A stretch of DNA of 56,775 bases, taken from NCBI GenBank assembly GCA_017520825.1, contig JAFXEX010000030.1, positions 1-56,775 of the forward strand, given 5' to 3'. The DNA is from Clostridia bacterium. Its GTDB lineage: Bacteria > Bacillota > Clostridia > Oscillospirales > SIG627. The position numbers were made by a program, and so were the translations under genes. Positions 40,899 through 49,593 of this stretch are shown in pieces; position 1 is the stretch's first letter, and every line of letters begins with the position of its first letter. Below the pieces are notes generated by a model. The model made no database searches and was not told the DNA's origin. It was given only the letters and a program-made list of their open reading frames with translations.

Positions 40899-40921
40899 GC
40901 ATTGCTTACTTCTGTTTTTTT
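40890..40921. terminator. Bidirectional terminator overlapping the sigma-like stop codon
   Basis: CAGAAGTAAGC/GCTTACTTCTG with an ATT loop, a T-run on the plus side and an A-run on the other. It serves both this gene and the convergent kinase-like gene. The TAA stop is within the stem. Confidence 0.85.
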
Positions 40922-41612
40922 AGTTATTAATAATTTCGTTGTACGCAATCTCTGCAGAGCTTAATTCCTTGTTACATTTTATAGTGTAAAAGTCAACGCC
41001 TTCAATCACCTTGTCAAGTATACCAAGAGTTTTCACAAGGGCGTTTTGGTCTGCAGGCTTATACACCTGAGGGAGAAGCCTGTGCAACACGTTTTTGTCA
41101 AGCTTTTCGCAGGAGTTTGAGGTTGCACGCTCAATGAAGCAAACCTTTTTCAAGGGTGTTTTCATATTTGTATGAAGCCTCTCCTTGCCTGCCCATGGAG
41201 TGCCGTAGGCGTAAAGGTTACCATCAACGAGGCGTATGAGGGGCTTGTCCCCGTTTACAACCGTCAGACGATTGCCCAGAAGCGCCTTCCAATTGGTCAT
41301 ATGGGTGGTTTTTCCCACTCCGCTTTTTGCAAGAAAGGCAATTCCACATCCGTCAACGTCGATGACGGTGCCATGCATCAGAAAAGCGTCGTGGCAGGGT
41401 AGCCACTCGGCGATTTTTCTGTATACGGCAAGGCTTTCAAGATAGCCCATATTGTCAACGCCGTCTGCCTGCTCTCTCTTTATTTCTTCCTCGGTCACCG
41501 TTACCGAAAGGTGAGGAGTGCCGTCGCTTAGATAGTCGGCGCAGGTTTCCTCTAAATAGCCGTATTTATTGTCTATAAGAAAATTAAAATCAGCTAATCT
41601 TAAATTCAGCAT
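40920..41612 (-). CDS. HPr-kinase-like P-loop protein at the end of the arginine operon
   Basis: 230 residues. The recognisable part is a P-loop kinase domain of the HPrK/PEPCK-like group: HGTVIDVDGCGIAFLAKSGVGKTTHM near residues 60-85, then NGDKPLIRL and GTPWAGKERLHTN. It lacks the N-terminal domain of true HprK. Similar proteins are found as accessory kinases in peptide or cofactor clusters; the substrate is unknown. I start it at ATG 41612, five bases after the argF stop (TGATAAAATG), implying coupling to argF. The longer frame overlaps argF. A link to arginine metabolism is positional only. Confidence 0.65.
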   Translation of the reverse strand: MLNLRLADFNFLIDNKYGYLEETCADYLSDGTPHLSVTVTEEEIKREQADGVDNMGYLESLAVYRKIAEWLPCHDAFLMHGTVIDVDGCGIAFLAKSGVGKTTHMTNWKALLGNRLTVVNGDKPLIRLVDGNLYAYGTPWAGKERLHTNMKTPLKKVCFIERATSNSCEKLDKNVLHRLLPQVYKPADQNALVKTLGILDKVIEGVDFYTIKCNKELSSAEIAYNEIINN

Positions 41613-41616
41613 TTTA

Positions 41617-42606
41617 TCACACCAGCGTGGCTGCAACCACTGCCTTTATGGTATGCATTCTGTTTTCTGCCTCGTCGAAAACGATACTGTTTTTGCTTTC
41701 AAAAACGGCGTCGGTAACCTCAAGCTCGGTCAGACCGAACTTCTCGTTTACGGCTCTGGCTACGGCTGTGTTAAGGTCGTGGTAGGCAGGCAGACAGTGC
41801 ATAAATACGGTTTCGGGCTTTGCCATTGACATAAGCCTTTCATTTACCTGATAGGGCATAAGAGCCTCTATTCTCTCCTTCCATACCGAGTCGGGCTCAC
41901 CCATTGATACCCACACGTCGGTATAGATAGCGTCTGCGTTTGCAACTGCTTCGGCAGGATTTTCGGTATATTTAAGTATTGCTCCACTTTCCTTGGCAAG
42001 CTTTTCGGCAGCGTCTCTCAATTCACTTGAGGGGAAATACTCCTTGGGTGCGCAAACGGTGAAGTTTACGCCCATAATAGCCGAGCCAACCAGCAGAGAA
42101 TTGCCCATATTGAAGCGAGCGTCACCCATATATACCAGATTTATTCCCTTGAGCTTGCCGAAATGCTCACGAATGGTAAGAAAGTCTGCAAGAATCTGGG
42201 TGGGGTGGAATTCGTCTGTAAGTCCGTTCCATACGGGAACGCCTGCGTATTTGGAGAGGTCCTCGACTATCTCCTGCCCGAAGCCTCTGTACTCAATGCC
42301 GTCGAACATTCTGCCAAGCACTCTTGCAGTGTCGGCAATGCTCTCCTTTTTGCCTATCTGTGAGCCGGTGGGGTCAAGGTAGGTTACTCCTGCGCCCAAA
42401 TCACGACAGGCAACCTCAAAGGCGCATCTGGTACGGGTGCTGGTCTTTTCAAAAATAAGGGCTACGTTCTTCCCTTCACAAATTCTGTGAGGAATTCCGT
42501 TTTTCTTTTCCTTCTTCAGCTTTGAGGCGAGGTCAAGGAGATACTCTATTTCCTCTGCCGTATAATCAAGAAGCTTTAAAAAGCTTCTGCCTTTAAGTGA
42601 AACCAT
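41617..42606 (-). CDS. argF: Ornithine carbamoyltransferase
   Basis: A 329-residue enzyme forming citrulline from ornithine and carbamoyl phosphate. Motifs STRTR (carbamoyl phosphate) near 56, HPTQ near 134 and HCLPA near 270 are all present. Length is standard. It lies downstream of argD, separated by a 320 bp family C insertion that is antisense to the operon. The ATG at 42606 is preceded by GAAAGGATACAACT. Confidence 0.95.
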   Translation of the reverse strand: MVSLKGRSFLKLLDYTAEEIEYLLDLASKLKKEKKNGIPHRICEGKNVALIFEKTSTRTRCAFEVACRDLGAGVTYLDPTGSQIGKKESIADTARVLGRMFDGIEYRGFGQEIVEDLSKYAGVPVWNGLTDEFHPTQILADFLTIREHFGKLKGINLVYMGDARFNMGNSLLVGSAIMGVNFTVCAPKEYFPSSELRDAAEKLAKESGAILKYTENPAEAVANADAIYTDVWVSMGEPDSVWKERIEALMPYQVNERLMSMAKPETVFMHCLPAYHDLNTAVARAVNEKFGLTELEVTDAVFESKNSIVFDEAENRMHTIKAVVAATLV

Positions 42607-42624
42607 AGTTGTATCCTTTCATAG

Positions 42625-42880
42625 CAAGGCTTCATATTTGGGCTAAAACCGAAAATGAAATGAGTTTTCATATTCGGTTTAATGCTTCTCGTTCACACAA
42701 AGAATGAACAAAACTCTCCCAAAAGCCGATTTTTTTAGGGTAGAAAATCTTGCGATTTTCTTTGAATTGTAAAAATTTCATTTTCTTCGCGTGTTGCTCG
42801 GACTGGCGTACCATTGTACGCCTACGCCTTCGCACTACGCGATTTTATCTCCAAATCTGCGCGCCTTTTGAGGCAGTGTG
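42625..42880 (+). repeat. Family C element, copy 3, inside the arginine operon
   Basis: GGCTTCATATTTGGGCTAAA to GCGCGCCTTTTGAGG, in plus orientation and thus antisense to arg transcription. Its hairpin is GAAAATCTTGCGATTTTC where copy 1 has GAAAGCTACGCTTTC. It fills the 320-base argD-argF gap, which otherwise has no gene. Confidence 0.8.
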
Positions 42881-42926
42881 TGGAAAGTGGCTGTGCGAGG
42901 TGTAGCGAATTAGCGAAGCACTCGCT

Positions 42927-44087
42927 TCACGCCATTGCTTCAAGCAATACGTCAACGGCTTTTTTAAGGTCACTCCACTCGATGTTGAGAGGAGGCAAAA
43001 GCCGTACCTTGTTTTTAGCCTTTATTGCGATAACGCCTTTATCACGGCAGAGAGAGAGTATTTCTCCAACGTCCTTTTCACACTCGATGCCAATCATAAG
43101 ACCTGCGCCACTGACGCTCTTGACACCTTGGGCGCCCTCGAATGCCTTGAATATATATTCGCTCTTTTCACGAACCTCTGAAAGAAGCTTATCGTCAATT
43201 CTGGAAATAATGGAAAGTGCACCTGCGCAGGCTACGGGGTTTCCGCCAAAGGTGGAGCCGTGGTCACCGGGCTTCAGGGTATCCTTTACCTTCTCACCCA
43301 GCATTGCAACGCCAAGGGGAAGTCCTCCCCCTATTCCCTTTGCAGTGGTAACGATATCGGGGGTGATACCGTAGTTCATATAGTTATAAAGGGCGCCCGA
43401 GCGTCCGTTGCCCGTCTGCACCTCGTCAACGATGAGAAGTATATCTTCCTTTTCGGCAATTTCCACGAGAGTGTCCACAAAGCTCTTTTCAAGGGGAAGC
43501 ACTCCACCCTCTCCCTGAACGGTCTCAAACATAATAGCTGCAACCTTGTTTTCACCAACAAGTTTCTTTACGTCCTCACAGTTATTGGGCTCGGCGTAAA
43601 CGAAGCCCTCTGTTAGAGGTAAAAAGTCCTTATGGAAAACGTCCTGTCCCGTTGCTGCAAGCATTGAGATAGTTCTTCCGTGGAAGCTGTTTTTCAAGGT
43701 TATTACGGTGTTGTATTCTGCGCCCTTTTTCTCGGCTGCGTACTTTCTCGCAACCTTTACGGCAGTTTCGTTTGCTTCTGCTCCCGAGTTGGAGAAGAAC
43801 ACCTTTTTCATACCCGTTCTCTTGCAAAGAAGCTCTGCAAGGTCAGCGCAGGGCTGAGAGTAAAACAGATTTGAGGTGTGCTGAATTTTGCCAAGCTGAG
43901 CCGTCACGGCTTCAATCCACTCGCTGTCGCCAACGCCGAAAGCGTTTACGGCGATACCCGTACCCAAGTCAATATATTCCTTGCCGTTTTCGTCCTTAAC
44001 TCTCGCGCCCTTGCCCGAAACAAGAGTGACGGGAAAGCGCCCGTAGGTATTTGCTATATATTCCTTATCCTTTTCCTGAATATTCAT
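42927..44087 (-). CDS. argD: Acetylornithine aminotransferase
   Basis: A 386-residue PLP-dependent class III aminotransferase. SNSGAEANETAVKVARKY lies near residue 100, LLIVDEVQTGNGRSG near 210, and the PLP lysine in TTAKGIGGG near 240. The ATG at 44087 overlaps the argB stop by one base (TAATG); the open frame extends upstream into argB but that part is not coding. It is the standard fourth step of arginine synthesis. Confidence 0.94.
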   Translation of the reverse strand: MNIQEKDKEYIANTYGRFPVTLVSGKGARVKDENGKEYIDLGTGIAVNAFGVGDSEWIEAVTAQLGKIQHTSNLFYSQPCADLAELLCKRTGMKKVFFSNSGAEANETAVKVARKYAAEKKGAEYNTVITLKNSFHGRTISMLAATGQDVFHKDFLPLTEGFVYAEPNNCEDVKKLVGENKVAAIMFETVQGEGGVLPLEKSFVDTLVEIAEKEDILLIVDEVQTGNGRSGALYNYMNYGITPDIVTTAKGIGGGLPLGVAMLGEKVKDTLKPGDHGSTFGGNPVACAGALSIISRIDDKLLSEVREKSEYIFKAFEGAQGVKSVSGAGLMIGIECEKDVGEILSLCRDKGVIAIKAKNKVRLLPPLNIEWSDLKKAVDVLLEAMA

Positions 44088-44959
44088 TATTTTACCTTCT
44101 TTTCTACTACCATTGTTCCTGCGCCCTCGTCGGTGAGGGTTTCTATAAGTATGGAATGAGGAATTCTGCCGTCCATAATGAACACCTTCTTCACTCCACG
44201 GTTTATTGCCTCGATGCAACACTCGACCTTGGGTATCATACCACCCGAAATAACGCCCTCTTCAAACAACTGCTTTGCATCCTCTATGTCAATTACGGGA
44301 ATGAGTGAGGAGGGGTCGTCCTTGTCTCTTAAAATTCCTGCAATGTCGGTCATTGCAATAAGGCTCTCTGCTTCCATTGCGCCTGCAATGTAGGACGCTG
44401 CCGTGTCGGCATTGATGTTGTAGACGTTGCCCTCTTTGTCACAGCCAACCGTTGAAACAACGGGAATATAGCCCTTTTCAAGAAGGTCGATAATGGGCTC
44501 AACGTTTACGTTGGTAATTCTGCCAACGTAGCCAAGTCTTTCGTCCTTTACCTCGGCTTCTATCATTCTGCCGTCAAGACCCGAAATACCCATTGCCTTA
44601 CCACCCTTTGCCTCGAGCAGATTTACAAGTCCCTTGTTAATCTTACCTGCAAGCACCATAAGGGCTATCTCTGCAGTTTCCTTGTCGGTAACGCGCAGTC
44701 CGTCAACGAACTTGGTCTCCTTGCCCACCTTGTTAAGCATTTCGGTGATTTCGGGACCTCCTCCGTGAACCAGCACCACCTTTACACCGATAAGGTGCAT
44801 CAAAACGATGTCCTCCATTACGTACTGCTTCAATTCCTCGTTTATCATGGCGTTTCCACCGTATTTTACAACGAGAATTTTTCCATTGTAGTTCTGTATG
44901 TAAGGAAGCGCTTGGGTAAGCACCTCGGCGCGTTGAGCGTTGGTAATATCGAGTGACAT
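44087..44959 (-). CDS. argB: Acetylglutamate kinase
   Basis: A 290-residue amino-acid kinase fold enzyme. VVKYGGNAM near residue 26 and LVHGGGPEI near 60 bind ATP and substrate, and NINADTAA lies near 180. The N-terminal helix (MSLDITNAQRAEVLTQALPYIQNY) is the type seen in arginine-inhibited hexameric kinases, so feedback inhibition is likely. AAAAGGAGATATAATT precedes the ATG at 44959. The longer frame upstream is repeat DNA. Confidence 0.94.
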   Translation of the reverse strand: MSLDITNAQRAEVLTQALPYIQNYNGKILVVKYGGNAMINEELKQYVMEDIVLMHLIGVKVVLVHGGGPEITEMLNKVGKETKFVDGLRVTDKETAEIALMVLAGKINKGLVNLLEAKGGKAMGISGLDGRMIEAEVKDERLGYVGRITNVNVEPIIDLLEKGYIPVVSTVGCDKEGNVYNINADTAASYIAGAMEAESLIAMTDIAGILRDKDDPSSLIPVIDIEDAKQLFEEGVISGGMIPKVECCIEAINRGVKKVFIMDGRIPHSILIETLTDEGAGTMVVEKKVK

Positions 44960-44975
44960 AATTATATCTCCTTTT

Positions 44976-45240
44976 TTACGGCGTGTCTTTTGGGTGAAAA
45001 CCGAAAATGAAAGATTTCTGATGTTTTCACATTTTCTCTCCCAAAAGCAAAGTGTGAACACACAACGCCATCGTTATAAATTTTTTATGTTGAAAGCTTT
45101 GCTTTCTCCATTTATGAAAATTTCATTTTCTTCGCCCCTCCCTCGCACTGCCGTACATTTGTACGGAGACGGCTTCGGGATTGACGATTTTCCCTCCAAA
45201 ACTCCCGCCTTTTGTAGCGTGGGTTTCAAAGTTGCTTTTT
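44976..45240 (+). repeat. Family C element, copy 4, between argJ and argB
   Basis: Begins ACGGCGTGTCTTTTGGGTGA, then AAACCGAAAATGAAAG, hairpins GAAAGCTTTGCTTTC and CCGTACATTTGTACGG, and the tail AACTCCCGCCTTTTGTAGC. It is the most diverged copy and most similar to the inverted half at 250-345. It is antisense to the arg operon. Confidence 0.75.
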
Positions 45241-45260
45241 GTTGCAAAATCTTAATTGGG

Positions 45261-45391
45261 AATTTCCGTAGGAAATTATCCAAAGCGTTTGCGAAGCAAA
45301 CATATCGCGTGCGAAGCACATATCAAGTTCCACAAGGAACATATCGCGTTGCCGTAGGCAACATATCACTGCAGAATGCTCTGCATTCTGC
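45261..45391. repeat. Hairpin array B2 (spacer ATATCGC)
   Basis: Hairpins lie at 45261-45277, 45287-45301, 45309-45319, 45327-45340, 45348-45362 and 45371-45391. They are separated by ATATCGC, ATATCAA, ATATCGC and ATATCAC. The spacer is the exact reverse complement of that in array B1. Transcribed with the arg operon it would read as GCGATAT-type RNA. Confidence 0.85.
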
Positions 45392-45392
45392 G

Positions 45393-46604
45393 TTATGTTC
45401 TGTAGTCTCCGTTTATCTTTACGTAGTCGTAGGTAAGGTCACAGCCCCAGGCAACTGCGTTGCCCTCGCCCGAGTTGAGTGAAACCAGAATTTCAATTTC
45501 CTTTTCACAAAGCACCTTTTTGGCTATTTCCTCTGAAAAGTCAATGCCTGCTCCGTTCTTGCAAACGGCTACCTCGCCTGCGAGGGAGCGGAATTTTACG
45601 TCTACCTTATTTACGTCAACGTCTGCGCCACTGTAACCGATTGCGCACAGAACTCTGCCCCAATTGGCGTCTGCGCCGAACATTGCCGCCTTGGTGAGTG
45701 ACGAGCAGATAATGCTCTTTGCGACAGTCTTGGCAGTTGCCTCGTCCTTTGCGCCGTCAACCTTACATTCAAGAAGCTTGGTTGCGCCCTCGCCGTCTCC
45801 TGCTATCATTCGGCAAAGGTAGACGGTTACCGAGTTAAGAGCCTTCATAAAGCAATCGAAGTCCTCGCCCTCGGCAGTAATTTCTCTGTTACCTGCCATG
45901 CCGTTTGCCATAACGGTAACCATATCGTTGGTGGAGGTATCTCCGTCAACGCTTACCATATTAAAGGTGTTGGCAATATCGCTCTTCAATGCCTTCGAAA
46001 GCATTTCGGGTGATATTTTACAGTCGGTGGTAATAAATACAAGCATCGTTGCCATATTGGGATGTATCATTCCCGAGCCCTTGGCAATACCACCTATTTT
46101 ACATTCAACACCACCGATTTCAAAGGAAAGCGCTATTTCCTTTTTAACGGTGTCGGTGGTCATAATTGCCTCTGCAGCATCAACGCTGTTATCGCCCAGA
46201 CCTGCAACAAGGGTGGGCATTCCGTTTTTAACGGGGGTAACGTCAAGTCTCTGACCGATAACGCCGGTTGACGCAACCACCACGTCGGCAGGTGATATTC
46301 CCAATGCCTCTGCAGTGATTTCGCACATTTTTTCGGCAATTTCAACGCCGTCTGCGTTACAGGTGTTAGCGTTTCCACTATTGCACACTGCTGCCCTTGC
46401 GTAGCCGTCGGCAATGTTTTTCTTGGTTACCGTAATGGGCGCGCCCTTTACAAGATTAGTAGTATAAACTGCTGCCGTGGCTGCAGGCACCTCGCTGACG
46501 ATGAGAGCCAAATCTCTCTTGGTCTTACCTGCTCTTATACCACAATGTATTCCGTTTGCTTTAAAGCCCTGTGGAGCGCAAACTCCACCTTGTACTGTTT
46601 TCAT
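45393..46604 (-). CDS. argJ: Bifunctional ornithine acetyltransferase / N-acetylglutamate synthase
   Basis: A 403-residue Ntn-like enzyme that self-cleaves into two chains. The cleavage site is MATMLVFITTD, with the Thr nucleophile near residue 186. It recycles the acetyl group from acetylornithine to glutamate, consistent with the lack of a separate argE here. The ATG at 46604 follows AAAGGAGATACAT; the longer frame upstream is family A repeat. Whether it is mono- or bifunctional cannot be told by eye. Confidence 0.94.
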   Translation of the reverse strand: MKTVQGGVCAPQGFKANGIHCGIRAGKTKRDLALIVSEVPAATAAVYTTNLVKGAPITVTKKNIADGYARAAVCNSGNANTCNADGVEIAEKMCEITAEALGISPADVVVASTGVIGQRLDVTPVKNGMPTLVAGLGDNSVDAAEAIMTTDTVKKEIALSFEIGGVECKIGGIAKGSGMIHPNMATMLVFITTDCKISPEMLSKALKSDIANTFNMVSVDGDTSTNDMVTVMANGMAGNREITAEGEDFDCFMKALNSVTVYLCRMIAGDGEGATKLLECKVDGAKDEATAKTVAKSIICSSLTKAAMFGADANWGRVLCAIGYSGADVDVNKVDVKFRSLAGEVAVCKNGAGIDFSEEIAKKVLCEKEIEILVSLNSGEGNAVAWGCDLTYDYVKINGDYRT

Positions 46605-46618
46605 ATGTATCTCCTTTT

Positions 46619-46745
46619 TTACGGCGTGTCTTTTGGGTTTTAATAAATGCAGAATGCAGAATGCAAAATGCAGAATTATGGTTGATTTGCTTCGCAAATC
46701 TTCAATGGTTGGAAATTTCGCACGGCGAAATTGTCCTTAACTCTT
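46619..46745 (+). repeat. Repeat junction motif plus family A element, copy 8
   Basis: The junction motif ACGGCGTGTCTTTTGGGT (46620-46637) is followed by TGCAGAA runs and hairpins GATTTGC/GCAAATC and AATTTCGC/GCGAAATT. It lies between argC and argJ, so it is transcribed within the operon. Confidence 0.8.
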
Positions 46746-46794
46746 CACTTTTCACTTTTAACTTTTCACTGCACAAATGCAATGCATTTGTACA

Positions 46795-47721
46795 TTAAAT
46801 TTCCAGCCCCTTTTCTGCCTCAAAGCCCATGGCAAGATTGAGACATTCGATTGCTGCGCCCGAGGCTCCCTTTCCCAGATTGTCGTACTGGGCAATGAGA
46901 AGAATTCTGTCCTCGTTTCCTGCAACCGATACGGTCATAGAGTCCTTGAAAGCCATTGATAAGCCCGATACGAAGCCGTCGGCTGAAGCTTCGTCAATAT
47001 ATTTTACGATGGGAGTGTTATATTTTTCTTTGTAAACTCTCTTTATATCCTCAACGCTTCCCTTGCATTGAGATGCAAAAAGGGGAACGGTTACGGTCAT
47101 ACCACTGTAAAAGTCACTTACCACGGGTGTGAATATGGGAAAGTCGGATATTCCCGTTATAGCCTTCATTTCCTTGAGATGCTTATGGGTCTGTGTCAAG
47201 CCGTACTGACGGGGGGCTGAAAGCAAGGGGCTTCTCTCCTCGCCCTCGTACTCGGCTATCATCTTCTTTCCACCACCACTATAGCCTGTAACCGAATGAC
47301 AGAACAGATTGAGGTCGGGCGAAATAATGCCTGCCTGCACCAAGGGATACACAAGGGCGATAAAGCCACCTGCGTGACATCCGGGTACGGCAATTCTCTT
47401 TGAGCTTTTTATTTTATCCTCGAAGCTCTTGTCAAGCTCGGGGAAGCCGTATGCAAATTCGGGATTGGTTCTGTGCGCCGTTGAGGTGTCGATTATTACG
47501 GTGTTGGGATTATCCACCATAGCAACTGCCTCTCTTGCAGCGTCGTCGGGCAGACAAAGGAAGGTAACGTCACTTTCGTTTATTATCTCCTTGCGCGCCG
47601 TTGGGTCCTTACGCTTTTCCTCGGGGAGAGCAATTATTTCAAATTCCTCTCTCTTTCCAAGTCTTTCGTGGATACGCAGTCCCGTAGTTCCTGCACTGCC
47701 GTCGATAAATATTTTCTTCAT
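46795..47721 (-). CDS. argC: N-acetyl-gamma-glutamyl-phosphate reductase
   Basis: A 308-residue NADPH-dependent dehydrogenase, the first gene of the operon. The short length and DGSAGTTGLRIHERL N terminus mark the type 2 ArgC subfamily. The active-site cysteine is in AVPGCHAGGF near residue 115. I chose the ATG at 47721 (AGAGG 10 nt before) rather than the longer open frame, which runs through the promoter. Confidence 0.93.
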   Translation of the reverse strand: MKKIFIDGSAGTTGLRIHERLGKREEFEIIALPEEKRKDPTARKEIINESDVTFLCLPDDAAREAVAMVDNPNTVIIDTSTAHRTNPEFAYGFPELDKSFEDKIKSSKRIAVPGCHAGGFIALVYPLVQAGIISPDLNLFCHSVTGYSGGGKKMIAEYEGEERSPLLSAPRQYGLTQTHKHLKEMKAITGISDFPIFTPVVSDFYSGMTVTVPLFASQCKGSVEDIKRVYKEKYNTPIVKYIDEASADGFVSGLSMAFKDSMTVSVAGNEDRILLIAQYDNLGKGASGAAIECLNLAMGFEAEKGLEI

Positions 47722-47754
47722 CGTTTCATAGCCTCTCGTTGATAAATATACATC

Positions 47755-47783
47755 ATAATAACACACTTTGCATAAATATTCAA
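47755..47783 (-). promoter_or_regulatory. Arginine operon promoter with overlapping ARG-box-like site
   Basis: On the minus strand TTGAAT (47783-47778), a 17 nt spacer and TATTAT (47760-47755). The -35 is part of TTGAATATTTATGCAA, close to the ArgR/AhrC half-site pattern TGAAT-N4-ATKCA. A second related sequence (GAATATGCATGTTATTC and TGCATAATGCAT) lies at about 47822-47852. Repression by ArgR is inferred. Confidence 0.65.
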
Positions 47784-47935
47784 TAGTTTTAGGGAAATTT
47801 TTCAAATATATTTGAGTTTTTATGCATTATGCAAGAATAACATGCATATTCGCCACCTCTTTGGTGCAATAATACGCTTATTATAATATAATACCACTTG
47901 TTTTGGTATTTTTCAAGTCTTTTATTCAACAAAAC

Positions 47936-47962
47936 AACACCTGCCTTTTGGCAGGTGTTTTA
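47936..47962. terminator. Terminator downstream of the GPH symporter gene
   Basis: AACACCTGCC/GGCAGGTGTT with a TTTT loop and T-rich DNA on both sides. It separates the symporter gene from the arg promoter. Confidence 0.75.
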
Positions 47963-47967
47963 TAATT

Positions 47968-48070
47968 AAAGGTAAATTTGCCAACGGCGAATTTTCCATA
48001 ATTTTTCATTCTGCATTTTGCATTTTGCATTCTGCATTATTGATGCGTCAGCATAGCTGACACATCAATC
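47968..48070 (-). repeat. Family A fragment, copy 9, with a TGATG hairpin
   Basis: One hairpin (AATTTGCCAACGGCGAATT), TTCTGCATTTTGCAT runs, then GATGCGTCAGC..GCTGACACATC (48044-48068), which resembles a unit of array B4. The last part overlaps the symporter stop. Confidence 0.7.
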
Positions 48071-49447
48071 GTCCCCGTGCTTTGCTTTTAGTATTTTAAC
48101 GTTCTCGTCCACCACCTTTTTATGAAGGGGGTACCAGAACCACAGAATTATTGCAAGGAGTATAAAGCCAAGGGCAGGCACGAGGGTGGCAATATTGAAT
48201 ATGCCGTCCAGAACGTCGGGGTCAAAGGCAGTTGCCTCGCTATAACCGATTGCAGTGAGCAAGAAGCCCGAAAGTCCTGCTGCAGCTGCCTGACCAAGCT
48301 TTCTGGCAAAGGAATAAAGGGCGTATATTGAGCCGTCCTCACGAATTCCGTTCTTAATCTCGGAGTAATCTATTACGTCGGTAATGAGCGCCCAGGTCAC
48401 CATGGCAAAAACGCCCAGTCCTATCCACACTATAAGGCCGAGGCTCACGTATACCCACACGTCCTGAGGGCGTATGAAAAAGAGAAGAATACAAACGGCA
48501 GCAGCAAAAAGGTTTGCTCCCACGCTGACCTCTGCCTTACCGAAGCGCTTTGCAAGGGGCTTTGAGGCTATTGCAGCTATAATCATACCGATAACCATCA
48601 TAAAGGTGGAAACCGTCTGCATACGCGCGTTTCCGTAATAGTTGGGGTAAATATAATTTGCCATTGACTGCATGGTAAGCTGCGCCATAAGCATTACCAC
48701 CGAGGCTGCAATGATTGAAATGAGCGCCTTGTTTGACACGGCTTTTTTCAAAAGGGTAAGCACCGACTCTCCCTTCCTTACCTCTGTCCCCTCGCTTTTT
48801 ACACGCTCGGTTGTAAGTGAATAGCAGATAAGGTAGCACACCACGGCGAGTATTGAAAAAATTCCTGCGATAAGGGTAAAGCGTGAGCCGTCCATAACGC
48901 TCCTTCCGTCAACGTCACGGTAGGCGAAAAGAGGAATTCCTGCACCCACTATAAGACCTGCAAGAGTACCACCCATAGTTCTGAAGGTGGAAAGGGACTG
49001 ACGGTCCGAGGGCTCGGGTGAAATGGCAGATGCCATTGAGCCGTAGGGGATATTTATAGAGGTATAGAAAATCGAGCCCCATAAAATATAGGTAACGAAG
49101 AGCCACGCCACCTTGAAGGTGGTAGAGTAGGAGGCAAAGGCGCTTTGATATATCAGGAAGGAAGCTATTGCAACGGGGGCGCACATACGTCTTATCCAGG
49201 GCTTGAATTTACCCACGGGGGTGGTACGGCTTCTGTCACATATTCTTCCCATAAAAACGTCGGTAAAGGCGTCGACGAATCGGGCTATCATCATTACCAC
49301 GCCCACAATGTATGCGTCAATTCCCATAACGTCGGTATAAAACTTCAGCAAAAAGGAAGATGAAATAAGGAAGGTAAAATCGTTTCCGAAGTCACCGAAA
49401 AGATAACCTATTTTATCCCTGATGCCGAAAGGTCTGCTTTTATTCAT
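48065..49447 (-). CDS. GPH-family sugar:cation symporter
   Basis: A 460-residue twelve-helix transporter of the glycoside-pentoside-hexuronide family (MelB/UidB/YicJ type). Signature segments are IGYLFGDFGNDFTF at the N terminus, RFVDAFTDVFMGRICDRSRTTPVGKFKPWI near residues 57-85, and NIPYGSMASAISPEPSDRQSLSTFR near 131-155. It is divergent from the GH2 gene, with which it likely works by importing the glycoside or released sugar. The next genes point to glucuronides or galacturonides. Confidence 0.88.
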   Translation of the reverse strand: MNKSRPFGIRDKIGYLFGDFGNDFTFLISSSFLLKFYTDVMGIDAYIVGVVMMIARFVDAFTDVFMGRICDRSRTTPVGKFKPWIRRMCAPVAIASFLIYQSAFASYSTTFKVAWLFVTYILWGSIFYTSINIPYGSMASAISPEPSDRQSLSTFRTMGGTLAGLIVGAGIPLFAYRDVDGRSVMDGSRFTLIAGIFSILAVVCYLICYSLTTERVKSEGTEVRKGESVLTLLKKAVSNKALISIIAASVVMLMAQLTMQSMANYIYPNYYGNARMQTVSTFMMVIGMIIAAIASKPLAKRFGKAEVSVGANLFAAAVCILLFFIRPQDVWVYVSLGLIVWIGLGVFAMVTWALITDVIDYSEIKNGIREDGSIYALYSFARKLGQAAAAGLSGFLLTAIGYSEATAFDPDVLDGIFNIATLVPALGFILLAIILWFWYPLHKKVVDENVKILKAKHGDD

Positions 49448-49550
49448 AATATTGTCCTTTCTTTGAAAAAAAGTTACGTCTTATGAATTCCCATTTTCAC
49501 GAAAAAAATACAAACTGCAGATAAATGTTGTTTTTTCGGTTAAACTACAC

Positions 49551-49579
49551 TTGACACGGTTTGCAAAATAGATTAAAAT
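49551..49579 (+). promoter_or_regulatory. Promoter of GH2-uxuA
   Basis: TTGACA (49551-49556), a 17 nt spacer and TAAAAT (49574-49579) lie very close to the ribosome site GGGAGAAG, giving a short leader. Confidence 0.65.
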
Positions 49580-49593
49580 AATTGGGAGAAGAA

